Shown here: piece by piece, positions 1 through 7,807 of the stretch
How the letters are laid out: every line of letters begins with the position of its first letter
Position numbering within the stretch: position 1 is the stretch's first letter
Source of the DNA: Acidobacteriota bacterium
GTDB lineage: Bacteria > Acidobacteriota > Blastocatellia > RBC074
Direction of reading: 5' to 3'
NCBI GenBank assembly: GCA_016710075.1
Contig: JADJLO010000015.1
Coordinates: 124,001-188,000 of the forward strand
DNA: 64,000 nt
Position numbers and translations under genes: made by a program
Notes under the pieces: generated by a model
What the model saw: the letters and a program-made list of their open reading frames with translations, nothing else
Databases searched by the model: none
Told to the model about the DNA's origin: nothing

Positions 1-44
1 ATTACGAAACAGACGAAATAAACGAAACAAACGAAAAATTCAGA
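1..44. repeat. Intergenic repeat element A (left arm only)
   Basis: The window opens inside one arm of the recurring intergenic element. It reads as short imperfect units of about 9 bases built on ACGAAACAG / ACGAAATAA. The same arm occurs near 6.9, 22.7, 23.8, 39.4, 51.3 and 61.4 kb, and its complement near 44.9 kb. The matching opposite arm is not seen here, so this copy is truncated, or its partner lies outside the window. It lies beyond the 3' end of the minus-strand barrel gene at 133-651. Confidence 0.75.
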
Positions 45-70
45 CGATGTAAGGGCAGATTTTTTCAGTG

Positions 71-107
71 AAAAGGCAGGACAGGTTGATAACCCGTCCT
101 GCCTTTT
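71..107 (-). terminator. Rho-independent terminator after barrel gene copy 1
   Basis: Stem AAAAGGCAGGAC (71-82) pairs with GTCCTGCCTTTT (96-107) around a short loop that can pair further (GG..CC). T-runs lie on both sides, so it may act in both directions. A near copy sits at 1378-1414 after the duplicated gene, with different loop-proximal bases but the stem kept. Confidence 0.8.
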
Positions 108-132
108 TTATTTACAACTTGAAGGAGATGGA

Positions 133-651
133 TTAACGGAACGTCAGTCCAAAACGGACATTCAGAAAATGAGACGAGCTATCTTGCAGGAAAACGTTGT
201 CACGAAATTCGAGGCGCATGCCAATTCGCGGTTTGAACCAGTAATTGACGCCGGCGCCGAAGTTGACGCCGTTGGAGTAACCACCACGAAAGAATCCCGT
301 GTAACCGCCCGTCACAAACGGTACGACCTTCCCGGACTTGCTGGATTTCAAAAAGTGGTAGGAGCCGTTGATTGAAAATGTGCCGATCCCGTCACCGAAT
401 GATTGAAATGGAGACAGATAGGCCAGTTCTGCGCCAATGCCGGCTCCGTTTTTGAATACACCTTCACCGCCGCCGCCAATGTGCAACGTTCCTCCACCTC
501 CTTCGGAAGTGCCGCCGGGCGCGGCAAAGATGTAGCCATAGCTGTTACCAGTTTGATTTGTTGTCTGGTTAACTTTGGGCGAAGCCGTCTGAGCCGCAAC
601 GGCAGCCGACAATGAAATAACAAGTACGAGAACGAAAGTGATTTGACGCAT
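133..651 (-). CDS. Outer-membrane beta-barrel protein (copy 1)
   Basis: A 172-residue exported protein. Residues 1-20 form a signal peptide ending in AVAAQ. The mature part is rich in Gly, Ser and alternating hydrophobic/aromatic residues and ends in strand-like segments (RFGLTFR), as in small porin-like barrels (OmpW/OmpA-barrel or opacity-type folds). The ATG at 651 has an AGGAG-like ribosome site (ATAAGGAGACAACT). Transcription runs toward the terminator at 71-107. A second, nearly identical copy (1489-1962) lies upstream on the same strand. Specific function, such as pore or adhesin, cannot be read from the sequence. A similar minus-strand signal peptide and RBS in the copy support the start chosen. 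Confidence 0.75.
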   Translation of the reverse strand: MRQITFVLVLVISLSAAVAAQTASPKVNQTTNQTGNSYGYIFAAPGGTSEGGGGTLHIGGGGEGVFKNGAGIGAELAYLSPFQSFGDGIGTFSINGSYHFLKSSKSGKVVPFVTGGYTGFFRGGYSNGVNFGAGVNYWFKPRIGMRLEFRDNVFLQDSSSHFLNVRFGLTFR

Positions 652-815
652 TAGTTGTCTCCTTATTTGAAGAGTTACTTTTATTTTACGGGCAATTTAC
701 TGATCAACGGGCTGATTTGGCTGAGGACGCTGTCAGGGTTTTCGGTTGTCACTTGATGTTAAGGCGCACGATGTTGGGGTTCTGGCCATCTGCGGACAGC
801 GCCACGTTCACATCC

Positions 816-1223
816 CTAGCCGCAAACGTCGGGATTCCCACACGTCTTGAAGAAGATAATGGTCCCCAGGATAGCCATGCCCACGCCAATGAGCGCGATT
901 TTGGCACCGATGGACATCCCTCTTTTTTTGACGTCGACGATATTGGCAAAGGCGATTTCGGTGTCTGCACCGGTCTTGGCTTCCGTTAAAACGATGGATT
1001 CATCCTTGATCTGGCTTAGATGGCCAGACCGTTTGGAGGCATCCCGCAACGTAACTTCAATCTTGGGCTTTTTGCTGGTGTCGAATTTGGCGAATTTGGC
1101 TTTGAGCCTGGTAAGTTGCACTGCTTCTGGCTCGGGCTTGCTTTGCGCTGAGGCCGCCGGTGTTAAAGTCAGAGAAAAAATGAGCGAGCCAACGAGTATC
1201 AGGGCTAGATTTCTTTTGAACAT
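816..1223 (-). CDS. Small exported membrane protein with Sm-like pattern
   Basis: The ATG at 1223 is preferred over an upstream in-frame start at 1283 because AGGAG lies just before it and a signal peptide (FKRNLALILVGSLIF..ASA) follows directly. The product has 135 residues. The mid-part (VTLRDASKRSGHLSQI.. IVLTEAKTG..IAFANIVDVKK) has the short beta-strand rhythm of Sm/PRC-like small folds seen in many acidobacterial exported proteins. A C-terminal hydrophobic helix (IGAKIALIGVGMAILGTIIF) would anchor it, followed by two Cys (TCGNPDVCG) that could form a disulfide. It sits between the two copies of the barrel gene, all on the minus strand. No specific function is recognised. Confidence 0.6.
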   Translation of the reverse strand: MFKRNLALILVGSLIFSLTLTPAASAQSKPEPEAVQLTRLKAKFAKFDTSKKPKIEVTLRDASKRSGHLSQIKDESIVLTEAKTGADTEIAFANIVDVKKRGMSIGAKIALIGVGMAILGTIIFFKTCGNPDVCG

Positions 1224-1377
1224 GATGTCTCCTGAATTTGGAAAGCTGCAATTAAATTCCCGTGCAATTCTGTTTTGAACCATTGCGAGGAATGAATCAC
1301 CGGACCAGAAGCCGAAGCTGTCGCTTTCTTTCGCGAACGGGGAAACTCCACCGATGTAAGGGCAGATATTTTCAGTG

Positions 1378-1414
1378 AAAAGGCGGGACAGGTTGATAGA
1401 CTGTCCTGCCTTTT
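1378..1414 (-). terminator. Rho-independent terminator after barrel gene copy 2
   Basis: Stem AAAAGGCGGGACAG pairs with CTGTCCTGCCTTTT (one G-T wobble), followed on the plus side by a T-run. It is homologous to the hairpin at 71-107. The loop-closing bases differ from that copy while pairing is kept. Confidence 0.8.
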
Positions 1415-1488
1415 TTATTTACAACTTGAAGGAGATGGATTATTAACGGAACGTCAGTCCAAAACGGACATTCAGAAAATGAGACGAG

Positions 1489-1962
1489 CTATCTTGCAGG
1501 GAAAACGTTGTCACGAAATTCGAGGCGCAATCCAATTCGCGGTTTGAACCAGTAATTGACGCCGGCGCCGAAGTTGACGCCGTTGGAGTAACCCTCCCGA
1601 AAGAATCCCGTGTAACCGCCCGTCACAAACGGTACGACCTTCCCGGACTTGCTCGATTTCAAAAAGTGGTAGGATCCGTTGATTGAAAATGTGCCGATCC
1701 CGTCACCGAATGATTGAAATGGAGCCAGATAGGCCAGTTCTGCGCCAATGCCGGCTCCGTTTTTGAACACACCTTCACCGCCGCCGCCAATGTGCAACGC
1801 TCCGTCACCTCCTTCGGAATTGCCGCCGGGCGCGGCAAAAATGTAGCCATAGCTGTTACCAGTTTGATTTGTTGTCTGGTTAACTTTGGGCGAAGCCGTC
1901 TGAGCCGCAACGGCAGCCGACAATGAAATAACAAGTGCGAGAGCGAAAGTGATTTGACGCAT
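1489..1962 (-). CDS. Outer-membrane beta-barrel protein (copy 2, frameshifted C-terminus)
   Basis: Near-identical to the gene at 133-651. The ATG at 1962 follows AGGAGA and starts the same signal peptide; longer in-frame upstream extensions are not supported. An extra G in the run at 1499-1501 (copy 1 has GG, this copy GGG) shifts the frame, so the protein ends in NVFPAR after 157 residues instead of continuing through the last barrel strands. Removing that G restores a 172-residue protein ending at 1443. Loss of the terminal strand would be expected to impair barrel insertion. A homopolymer error in the assembly is as likely as a real mutation. Confidence 0.75.
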   Translation of the reverse strand: MRQITFALALVISLSAAVAAQTASPKVNQTTNQTGNSYGYIFAAPGGNSEGGDGALHIGGGGEGVFKNGAGIGAELAYLAPFQSFGDGIGTFSINGSYHFLKSSKSGKVVPFVTGGYTGFFREGYSNGVNFGAGVNYWFKPRIGLRLEFRDNVFPAR

Positions 1963-2271
1963 CAGATTTCTCCTTATAAGACTATCAATGATTTTCCGGT
2001 TGCGTCCAGATAGTCTGCAAGATCGGTGCCAGAGATGCGGAGAGTAAATAACCTGCTGTTTCTGCTGCATTTATCCTGATTGCAGGAAGCACCTCATCAG
2101 ACAATCTCATCGAAAAATTGCGCCATGTGTCCGAAATATCCTGCGGGAGTTGTAAAACGATCAATGGGAGTCGATACTTGAGCCACACTGCCCTGCAACT
2201 TAATCAGCGCTTATTGAAATATGATCGGTTCCATCAGTGGGGGAGCCATTTCCAAACTAAGGAGAATAAAC
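1963..2271. other. Divergent intergenic region
   Basis: About 310 bases between the minus-strand barrel gene and the plus-strand protease. Short open frames on both strands overlap one another and have no ribosome site or recognisable product. It presumably holds the promoters of both genes, but I see no clear -35/-10 pair or structured RNA. Confidence 0.5.
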
Positions 2272-3714
2272 ATGCAAGAATATTTCTCGGCCGAGGAGAT
2301 TCCCGCCTATCACGATAAACTGCTTGTAGTGAAGATGAATCAGAGTGCGCAGTCGCGAATAGCGTCATTTGCGATATCGGGAACGGGGGAGGTGGCTGGA
2401 GCCAGCCCGGGTTTGAGTGCGCTGGCTATGTACGAACGGGGCGGTATGATAAAACGGGTCACGCCGGTTTCACCCAGGACCTCGAAGAGATCCACGCGGG
2501 GACCGCGTCGCGCGATGGCGTCTTTTGCAGCATCGTTTACCGAAGAGACTGCTGCGACCCCTGATTTCAGCTATGGAGTGAATGTTATAGAGATGGAAAA
2601 GGACAGCCACGTCTCCGAGCTTCAATCTGTCCTTGCCGCGGATCCAAATGTTGAATTCGTCTCGCGGGTTCCGATTCGCTATCTGCAAGCCGCCAGAAAA
2701 AAGAGCGCCTCAGGGCGGATGACTATTCAACGAAGCGCTCCGAGTCTGTCTCAATTGTGGAATCTGCAGAAGATCAAATGGCAGGAAGCCCGGAGCCTCA
2801 GCGGTTTCAAGGATGCCGACCTGATTAAAGTCGCGATACTCGATACAGGCATCGACAAGGATCACCCGGATTTGAAGGGGCTGGTCAGCTCGTATGTCTC
2901 GGCGCATCCCGATCAGAACCGTCCTTCGGGCGAAAAGGATATCATTGGTCATGGAACTCACGTCGCGGGCACCATCGCCGCGAAGATAAACAATGACATC
3001 GGTATCAATGGCATCTGCAAGTGCGATTTGAAGATCTGGAAGATCTTTGACGATGTTGCAGATTTCTATTCGTGGAGTTACGGTTTCGCCTATTTCGTAG
3101 AGCCGATCATGTATTACAGAGCGTTGTCGGACTGCATCGAACAGAAAGTGGATGTCATTAATCTGAGTATCGGTGGCGGGGGCGCCCCCGATCATTTTGA
3201 ACGGACACTCTTCGAGACGCTGATCTCTCAAGGGACCACTGTGGTCGCTGCCATGGGCAATGAGCGGGAGTCAGGAAGTCCGACTTCCTATCCAGCAGCA
3301 ATTCCTAATGTCATTGCAGTGGGTGCGACAAAGATCGACGACAAGGTTGCAAGCTTCTCAAACAGAGGAAATCACATATCGCTTTGCGCCCCTGGAGCCG
3401 GCATCTGGTCGACACTGCCGACAACTCCGGGGCAATCCGGATTCAAAGCAGACAGGGGGCCGGACGGCAGACCGAGAGAGGGCAAGCCGAATAAACGCGA
3501 GACCGATTATGATGCCTGGGATGGAACATCGATGGCGACTCCGCACGTGACGGCGGCTTCTGCTCTGCTGCTCGCCAATCGCGGCAAGTTGAGCCCGGCG
3601 GAAGTCAGAACGAAATTGATGGCTTCTGCATTCAGGGTTAAGAGCATGAAGGGTAAAAGCTTCCATCCGGATTACGGCGCAGGCAGACTCGATCTTCTAA
3701 AGTTGCTGTCCTGA
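2272..3714 (+). CDS. Subtilisin-like serine protease (peptidase S8)
   Basis: A 480-residue subtilase. The catalytic triad is visible as Asp191 (VAILDTGIDKDHPDL), His230 (GHGTHVAGTIA) and Ser420 (GTSMATPHVTAASALL); the oxyanion Asn region is MGNERESGSPTSYPA. Residues about 1-160 precede the catalytic domain, and the stretch GVNVIEMEKDSHVSELQSVL..PNVEFVSR resembles an I9-type inhibitory propeptide, so the enzyme is probably made as a zymogen. The ATG at 2272 has an AAGGAG site seven bases upstream; an earlier in-frame ATG at 2221 lacks one. No classical signal peptide is seen at this start, so the protein may be cytoplasmic or exported by another route. The next gene encodes a small propeptide-like protein. 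Confidence 0.9.
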   Translation: MQEYFSAEEIPAYHDKLLVVKMNQSAQSRIASFAISGTGEVAGASPGLSALAMYERGGMIKRVTPVSPRTSKRSTRGPRRAMASFAASFTEETAATPDFSYGVNVIEMEKDSHVSELQSVLAADPNVEFVSRVPIRYLQAARKKSASGRMTIQRSAPSLSQLWNLQKIKWQEARSLSGFKDADLIKVAILDTGIDKDHPDLKGLVSSYVSAHPDQNRPSGEKDIIGHGTHVAGTIAAKINNDIGINGICKCDLKIWKIFDDVADFYSWSYGFAYFVEPIMYYRALSDCIEQKVDVINLSIGGGGAPDHFERTLFETLISQGTTVVAAMGNERESGSPTSYPAAIPNVIAVGATKIDDKVASFSNRGNHISLCAPGAGIWSTLPTTPGQSGFKADRGPDGRPREGKPNKRETDYDAWDGTSMATPHVTAASALLLANRGKLSPAEVRTKLMASAFRVKSMKGKSFHPDYGAGRLDLLKLLS

Positions 3715-3753
3715 TCTATCCCGGAAACGCGAAAGCATTAACCACTCTTTTTT

Positions 3754-4089
3754 ATGAGAAGTCGTGTCGTCACATTCTCCTTTCGCACCGACGTGAGCCG
3801 TGAAAGGCAGGATCAAATCCTGAATGAAATAGCCGGCTGGAAGCAGATTGAAGGAGCCTCCCATCTCAATCGGGATGCGAAACTCGGCCTGTTGCAACGG
3901 CTCTGCTATGCCTATGTCAGTCCTGACGCTGACGCTGATGATGTGGTGAGGAGGCTTACTGAATTTTCCGAGATTGAAACAGCCTCAGAGCCCTCGCCGC
4001 CACCTTTAATTCCTACATGGAGCATGGAGTTCCGCGCATGGAGTTCACGCATGGAGTTCCGCCTTCAGGCGGAACGTTTCAGCATGTAG
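3754..4089 (+). CDS. Small propeptide/inhibitor-like protein next to the subtilase
   Basis: Begins 39 bases after the protease. The first ~85 residues (VVTFSFRTDV..RQDQILNEIAGW..LCYAYVSPDADADDVVRRLTEFSEIETA) show the alternating strand-helix-strand pattern and spacing of stand-alone subtilase propeptides/I9 inhibitors: conversion of a start strand, an amphipathic helix, a central strand YAYV and a final 'eiEtA' segment. I infer it may inhibit or assist folding of the neighbouring protease. The last ~20 codons are read from the GGAGTTCCGC repeat element (4016-4219), so the native C-terminus was probably earlier and the tail was added by repeat insertion. Family assignment is by pattern only. 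Confidence 0.55.
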   Translation: MRSRVVTFSFRTDVSRERQDQILNEIAGWKQIEGASHLNRDAKLGLLQRLCYAYVSPDADADDVVRRLTEFSEIETASEPSPPPLIPTWSMEFRAWSSRMEFRLQAERFSM

Positions 4090-4219
4090 TTCCGCCTTTA
4101 GGCGGAACGTTTCGAACCCAGGAAACCTGTTCTTTTATATAAACCGCCTTCGGGCGGGAACGTTCCGCCTGAAGGCGGAACTCCATGCGAAGGCGGAACT
4201 CCATGCGTGGAACTCCATG
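4016..4219. repeat. GGAGTTCCGC inverted-repeat cluster, locus 1
   Basis: About 200 bases made of units GCATGGAGTTCCGC and the palindrome GTTCCGCCTTCAGGCGGAAC. The left half reads CATGGAGTTCCGC several times; the right half repeats the complement GCGGAACTCCATG, so the whole block can fold into a long hairpin around 4110-4160. An inner GC-rich hairpin (CCGCCTTCGGGCGG) lies near 4143. The 3' end of the inhibitor-like ORF runs into it. The same unit recurs at 28744-28800. Confidence 0.85.
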
Positions 4220-4248
4220 TGATAGTCCATACTAAAACCTCATTACAA

Positions 4249-5241
4249 ATGTTAAAAACAAAAACAGACCTCATCCGAATCATTTCATTATTGCTGCTCA
4301 TCCCGGTTTTCAGCGCTTGCAGCGGGAAATCGAGCGATCCCTCGGGTATCTGGCAAGGATTTGTCAGAAACAACTCGGGAGAAGAGGTGGCGTTTACTCT
4401 GGAAGTGAAACGATCCGGCGATCAGCTCACTGGTCAGCTCGTCAACGGCGATGATCGCACCTCATCGACGAGCGGAGCATTCACGGGCAACAATCTCAAA
4501 TTGAGATTCGATTATTACGATGGAGAACTCAATGCCACGATAGATGGCGACGATCTCAAGGGCGAATTCGTCCGTCAGTGGCAGAAGCAGATACTCAGGC
4601 GAGAAATCAGGGCGGGGCGTAAAATCAGTGCCGGTCAATCGTCTGCAACTGCTGCCGACATCAGCGGCGACTGGGTTCTGCGGGTCGGCGAGGCGCCAAA
4701 TCAGCGCCTCTGGCGCGCGGCATTCAGCCAGAAGGGAAGCGATCTGCGGGGGACAATCATTCCCGTGACAGGCGACTGGGGACAGTTCACCGGTGAAATC
4801 GAAAACAACAGGGTGACGCTCAATCGATTCGACGGCATCAACTCGCGTATTTTCAGAGCCACTCTGAATTCCGATGGTAATCTCGAAGGCATTGTCGATC
4901 TGGGATTGCTCGATCCAGTGCGTAAAGTAATTGCCGAAAGGCTCGATCAGAACAATAAGGCGAGTGTGGAAGGACTGCCCGATCCGAACGTCTACACGCG
5001 GATGGCAAATCCAGCCGAGCCTTTCCGTTTCAGCTTTCCGGGGCTTGATGGTAAAACGGTCTCATCAACCGATGATCGCTTCAAAAACAAGGTTCTGATT
5101 GTTTCGATCACTGGAAGCTGGTGCCCGAATTGTCACGAAGAAGCTCCATTGATGCAGGAATTTTACGAGCGATACAAAGGTCAGGGGTTGGAGATCGTCG
5201 CCCTCGCTTTTGAATACACCGGAGTCGCCGAGAGATTTTGA
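4249..5241 (+). CDS. TlpA-like thioredoxin lipoprotein, N-terminal part (frameshifted)
   Basis: Starts as a lipoprotein (hydrophobic core then VFSAC lipobox). I take the ATG at 4249 because the signal follows immediately; the ATG at 4207 lies inside the repeat. Two lipocalin-like beta modules follow (GIWQGFV..LEVKRSGDQLTGQLVN and GDWVLRV..SQKGSDLRGTIIP), then a thioredoxin fold with the redox motif WCPNC (ITGSWCPNCHEEAPLM). The frame ends prematurely after LAFEYTGVAERF, in the middle of the thioredoxin domain. The rest continues in another frame (5210-5506). Loss of one GA pair from a GAGAGA tract near 5226-5232 would explain the break, since restoring it gives GVAERDFEQM. It probably acts as a periplasmic, membrane-tethered disulfide reductase or oxidase. 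Confidence 0.8.
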   Translation: MLKTKTDLIRIISLLLLIPVFSACSGKSSDPSGIWQGFVRNNSGEEVAFTLEVKRSGDQLTGQLVNGDDRTSSTSGAFTGNNLKLRFDYYDGELNATIDGDDLKGEFVRQWQKQILRREIRAGRKISAGQSSATAADISGDWVLRVGEAPNQRLWRAAFSQKGSDLRGTIIPVTGDWGQFTGEIENNRVTLNRFDGINSRIFRATLNSDGNLEGIVDLGLLDPVRKVIAERLDQNNKASVEGLPDPNVYTRMANPAEPFRFSFPGLDGKTVSSTDDRFKNKVLIVSITGSWCPNCHEEAPLMQEFYERYKGQGLEIVALAFEYTGVAERF

Positions 5242-5506
5242 ACAGATGCGAATCTTCGCCGGAAGGCATAAGCTGACTTATCCCATGCTGCTTGCGGGGA
5301 GTACTGAAGAAGGAGACCTGCAGCGCAAACTTCCGCAACTGGTCAACTGCGGCGCCTATCCGACTACTTTATTTATCGGCCGTGATGGACTGGTGAAGCG
5401 TATCCATGCGGGTTTCGAGGGCAAGGCGACAGGCGAACGGCACACCAGGCTCGTCAGGGAATATGAAGATCTGATCAAGGATCTGCTTGCCGGAAAAGAA
5501 GTATGA
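5210..5506 (+). CDS. TlpA-like thioredoxin lipoprotein, C-terminal part
   Basis: Reads from the frame break onward: DFEQMRIFAGRH..YPMLLAG, then the cis-Pro region GAYPTTLFIGRDG and a C-terminal helix. These are the second half of a TlpA/AlkB-type thioredoxin fold whose first half is the gene at 4249-5241. It has no ribosome site or credible start of its own, so it should be joined to the upstream part. The useful coding portion starts near 5226. The next gene follows after 41 bases. Confidence 0.8.
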   Translation: MNTPESPRDFEQMRIFAGRHKLTYPMLLAGSTEEGDLQRKLPQLVNCGAYPTTLFIGRDGLVKRIHAGFEGKATGERHTRLVREYEDLIKDLLAGKEV

Positions 5507-5547
5507 AACACCGGAATTTTCAATAAAACAAAATTGGAGGATGTCAT

Positions 5548-6909
5548 ATGACTGGCAGGATAAATCGCCGCGACTTTATCAAGAAGAGCGCGGCAACAGG
5601 AGCCGTAACCGGCATCACATTTGGCGGCTCATCGAGGGCGGCTGTACTGACTGATCTCTACGACCGGCAGAACAGTCCTAACGAGCGGCTCACGCTTGGA
5701 TTCATAGGTGTCGGCGCCCGGGCTCATCAGGTCTTGTCAGAGGTTTTGAGAATGCCCGGCTTCGAGGTCGCGGGAGTTTGCGATGCATACAGGGGCAGGG
5801 TTGACCGGGCAGTCGAAAAGACCGGAGGACGCGCCAAAGTGTACCGTGATGCCTCCGAACTGCTGGCTGCCCCTGGAATCGATGCCGTTTATATCGGAAC
5901 CCCTGATCACTGGCACAAATCGCACGCCATTGCCGCTCTCGAAGCAGGCAAAGACGTCTATATCGAAAAACCGCTGACTTATACCGTCGACGAAGGGCTT
6001 GAAATTATCAGGGCTGTGAAAAAGACAGGACGGATACTTCAGGTCGGGAGTCAGAATATCAGTTCGCCAACTCAGCTCAAGGCGAGGGAGATCATTGAGT
6101 CCGGCCGGCTCGGTCAGATAACGATGATCCGCTCGACGACGAATCGAAACACCGCCGGAGGCGCGTGGATCTATCCGATTCCTCCCGATGCGAATGACCA
6201 GACCGTCAACTGGGACATGTTCCAGGGACCGGCGCCGAAATACCCGTTCAGTCTTGAGCGGTTCTTCCGCTGGCGTTGTTATAAAGACTACTCCGGCGGC
6301 ATCGCAACAGACCTCTTCGTCCATACCATGACGACTATTCATTACATCATGGCCGCACAGGCGCCCGAATGCGTTATGGCTACCGGGGATCTTTATCGGT
6401 GGAAAGAGAGCCGGGATGTGCCAGACACGCTCAATGCTTTGATCCAGTATCCCGAAGGATTCACAGTCAATCTGAGCGCCACCTTCAACAATCAGTCAGC
6501 GGGTGAGCGAGGCATCGAGATACTGGGAACCAAAGGTACCCTCACCCTCGGGCGTGAACTGACCTTCACCCCGGAAAATCCGATCGAGGATAACGACTGG
6601 ATCGTTGCCTCATGGGCGCGCGCCCTTGAAGACGCATATTTCAAGGACCCGAAAATACGCCAGTCCGAGCAGCCGCAGCGATGGGATCCGAAAGTGATCC
6701 CCGCAGGTGAGAGCTGGCGCGGAATCGGCAGAAACTCGACCATGCTTCATCTCGAGAACTTCCAGAGAGCAGTCAGAAACCGGAAGCAGCCGATTGAAGA
6801 CGTATTTGCCGGTCACCGCGCCGCTGCCGTCGCTCAGATGATAAATTTGTCCGCATCAAGGAAGATGCCTGTCTTCTGGGATCGTTCAAAAGACGGGCTG
6901 AAAGCTTGA
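5548..6909 (+). CDS. Tat-exported Gfo/Idh/MocA family oxidoreductase
   Basis: A 453-residue protein with a twin-arginine signal (NRRDFIKKSAATGAVTG). An N-terminal NAD(P)-binding fold (LTLGFIGVGARAHQVL) follows, then the family's EKP motif (DVYIEKPLTYTVDEGLEI) and the larger C-terminal substrate domain (from about residue 170). A GGAGG site lies seven bases before the ATG. The family oxidises or reduces sugar-like ring hydroxyls; Tat-exported members are common in bacteria that process polysaccharides, with the cofactor carried across in the folded enzyme. Substrate cannot be read here. The gene ends just before intergenic repeat element B, in a convergent arrangement with the 6-phosphogluconolactonase gene. 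Confidence 0.9.
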   Translation: MTGRINRRDFIKKSAATGAVTGITFGGSSRAAVLTDLYDRQNSPNERLTLGFIGVGARAHQVLSEVLRMPGFEVAGVCDAYRGRVDRAVEKTGGRAKVYRDASELLAAPGIDAVYIGTPDHWHKSHAIAALEAGKDVYIEKPLTYTVDEGLEIIRAVKKTGRILQVGSQNISSPTQLKAREIIESGRLGQITMIRSTTNRNTAGGAWIYPIPPDANDQTVNWDMFQGPAPKYPFSLERFFRWRCYKDYSGGIATDLFVHTMTTIHYIMAAQAPECVMATGDLYRWKESRDVPDTLNALIQYPEGFTVNLSATFNNQSAGERGIEILGTKGTLTLGRELTFTPENPIEDNDWIVASWARALEDAYFKDPKIRQSEQPQRWDPKVIPAGESWRGIGRNSTMLHLENFQRAVRNRKQPIEDVFAGHRAAAVAQMINLSASRKMPVFWDRSKDGLKA

Positions 6910-6919
6910 AGGCAGGAAA

Positions 6920-7058
6920 AGATTACGAAACAGGCGAAATAAACGAAATAACAAAATATATCCAAACTCTGATTGAGCGAGAAATTTCATCAGAGGTGCA
7001 AGGGTCAAACAAGCCAGGTGTTTTGACCCTTTAGATCTTTCTGTTTGTTTCGTAATCT
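6920..7058. repeat. Intergenic inverted-repeat element B
   Basis: Left arm from 6921 (GATTACGAAACAGGCGAAAT) and right arm ending about 7057 (CTGTTTGTTTCGTAATC) are complementary apart from one or two positions. They enclose about 100 bases that contain their own hairpin (7000-7031). The element fills the gap between two convergent genes. Confidence 0.85.
7000..7031. terminator. Hairpin inside element B, possible bidirectional terminator
   Basis: AAGGGTCAAA pairs with TTTGACCCTT over a 12-base loop. Flanking T-rich sequence on the plus side (TTTAGATCTTTCTG) and the convergent genes around it make a bidirectional terminator plausible. Confidence 0.5.
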
Positions 7059-7807
7059 TAAAATGAAAGCAGCCCGGCTGCGGGCTCATCAATGATCCAC
7101 GTAAGCGTGCCGGGAGTTGCCTTGATCAACTGGCTGGGCAGATTTTCTGGCTGATATTCGCCTTCGAGCACCTGTCTTAAAGTCTCAGCCTTATCGGCTC
7201 CTGAAACCAGGAAGATGACATTACCGGCATTATTGAGCGCCGGTAATGTCAGTGTGACCCGCCAGGAATCGAATTTCTCCACATAATTTGCAACAGCGAT
7301 TTGATCTTCAATCCGAAGCGCATCTGTACCTGGAAAGAGCGATGCCGTGTGGCCATCAGACCCTATTCCCAGAAATACCAGATCGAAGTGTGGAAACTCG
7401 CCATGAAAGGTTTTTCTGACAGCTTCGGAGTATTCTGCGGCGGCGATCTTCGGGGGATTTTCCGTTTTTATTCTGAATATGTTGGCAATTGGAACGCCAA
7501 CCCTGGTCAGGAGTTTTTCATTTGCCAGGCGGTAATTGCTCTGAGGATCGTCGGGCGGGACGCATCGCTCATCGCCCCAGAAGAAGCAGATTGAACCCCA
7601 TGGGATTGAATCGGAAAATGGGGGCGCCGAGAGTATTTCGTATAGTTTTGCCGGGGTTGAGCCGCCGGAGAGCGCGACTGTAAATCGCCCTCTCCGGCTT
7701 ATGCATTCTGATGAGAGTTGAAAAAAACGGTTCGCTGCTTCGTGAGCAATTTCATTCACATCGGCGCAGACGACAATCTCGCGTGAAGATTGCTTCAGCG
7801 TCTTCAT
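7058..7807 (-). CDS. pgl: 6-phosphogluconolactonase
   Basis: Hydrolyses 6-phosphogluconolactone to 6-phosphogluconate in the oxidative pentose phosphate pathway. The 249-residue length fits the DevB/SOL-type family. Motifs seen are the phosphate-binding loop TVALSGGSTPAKLYEIL, the FFWGDERCVPPDD segment and the family signature LGIGSDGHTASLFPGT. Its ATG overlaps the stop of the upstream transaldolase/isomerase gene by four bases (ATGA), pointing to translational coupling in a kinase - tal/pgi - pgl operon. The stop lies right at the edge of repeat element B. Confidence 0.93.
   Translation of the reverse strand: MKTLKQSSREIVVCADVNEIAHEAANRFFQLSSECISRRGRFTVALSGGSTPAKLYEILSAPPFSDSIPWGSICFFWGDERCVPPDDPQSNYRLANEKLLTRVGVPIANIFRIKTENPPKIAAAEYSEAVRKTFHGEFPHFDLVFLGIGSDGHTASLFPGTDALRIEDQIAVANYVEKFDSWRVTLTLPALNNAGNVIFLVSGADKAETLRQVLEGEYQPENLPSQLIKATPGTLTWIIDEPAAGLLSF

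Larger units (their letters stand above)
45..660. repeat. Segmental duplication, copy 1
   Basis: This segment (terminator, about 25 bases of trailer and an entire barrel gene up to its ribosome-binding region) reappears at 1352-1973 with only scattered substitutions and two small indels. Similarity begins at the shared CGATGTAAGGGCAG and stops a few bases upstream of the start codons, so the promoters are not duplicated. The copies lie in the same orientation on either side of the gene at 816-1223. Confidence 0.9.
1352..1973. repeat. Segmental duplication, copy 2
   Basis: Direct repeat of 45-660. It carries a terminator, the trailer and a complete barrel gene. Differences include a one-base G insertion near 1499-1501 that breaks the reading frame, and a three-base insertion next to the stop codon. 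The high identity outside the gene argues for a recent duplication. Confidence 0.9.

Noticed and set aside
1985..2188. Short minus-strand open frame upstream of barrel copy 2
   Set aside because: It sits in the divergent promoter region, overlapped by an equally plausible opposite-strand frame, with no signal or family similarity.
4207..4248. Upstream ATG as start of the TlpA-like lipoprotein
   Set aside because: It lies in the GGAGTTCCGC repeat and places extra residues before the signal peptide; ATG 4249 starts the signal directly.
5737..6342. Long antisense frame inside the Gfo/Idh/MocA gene
   Set aside because: Codon-structure shadow of a convincing plus-strand gene.
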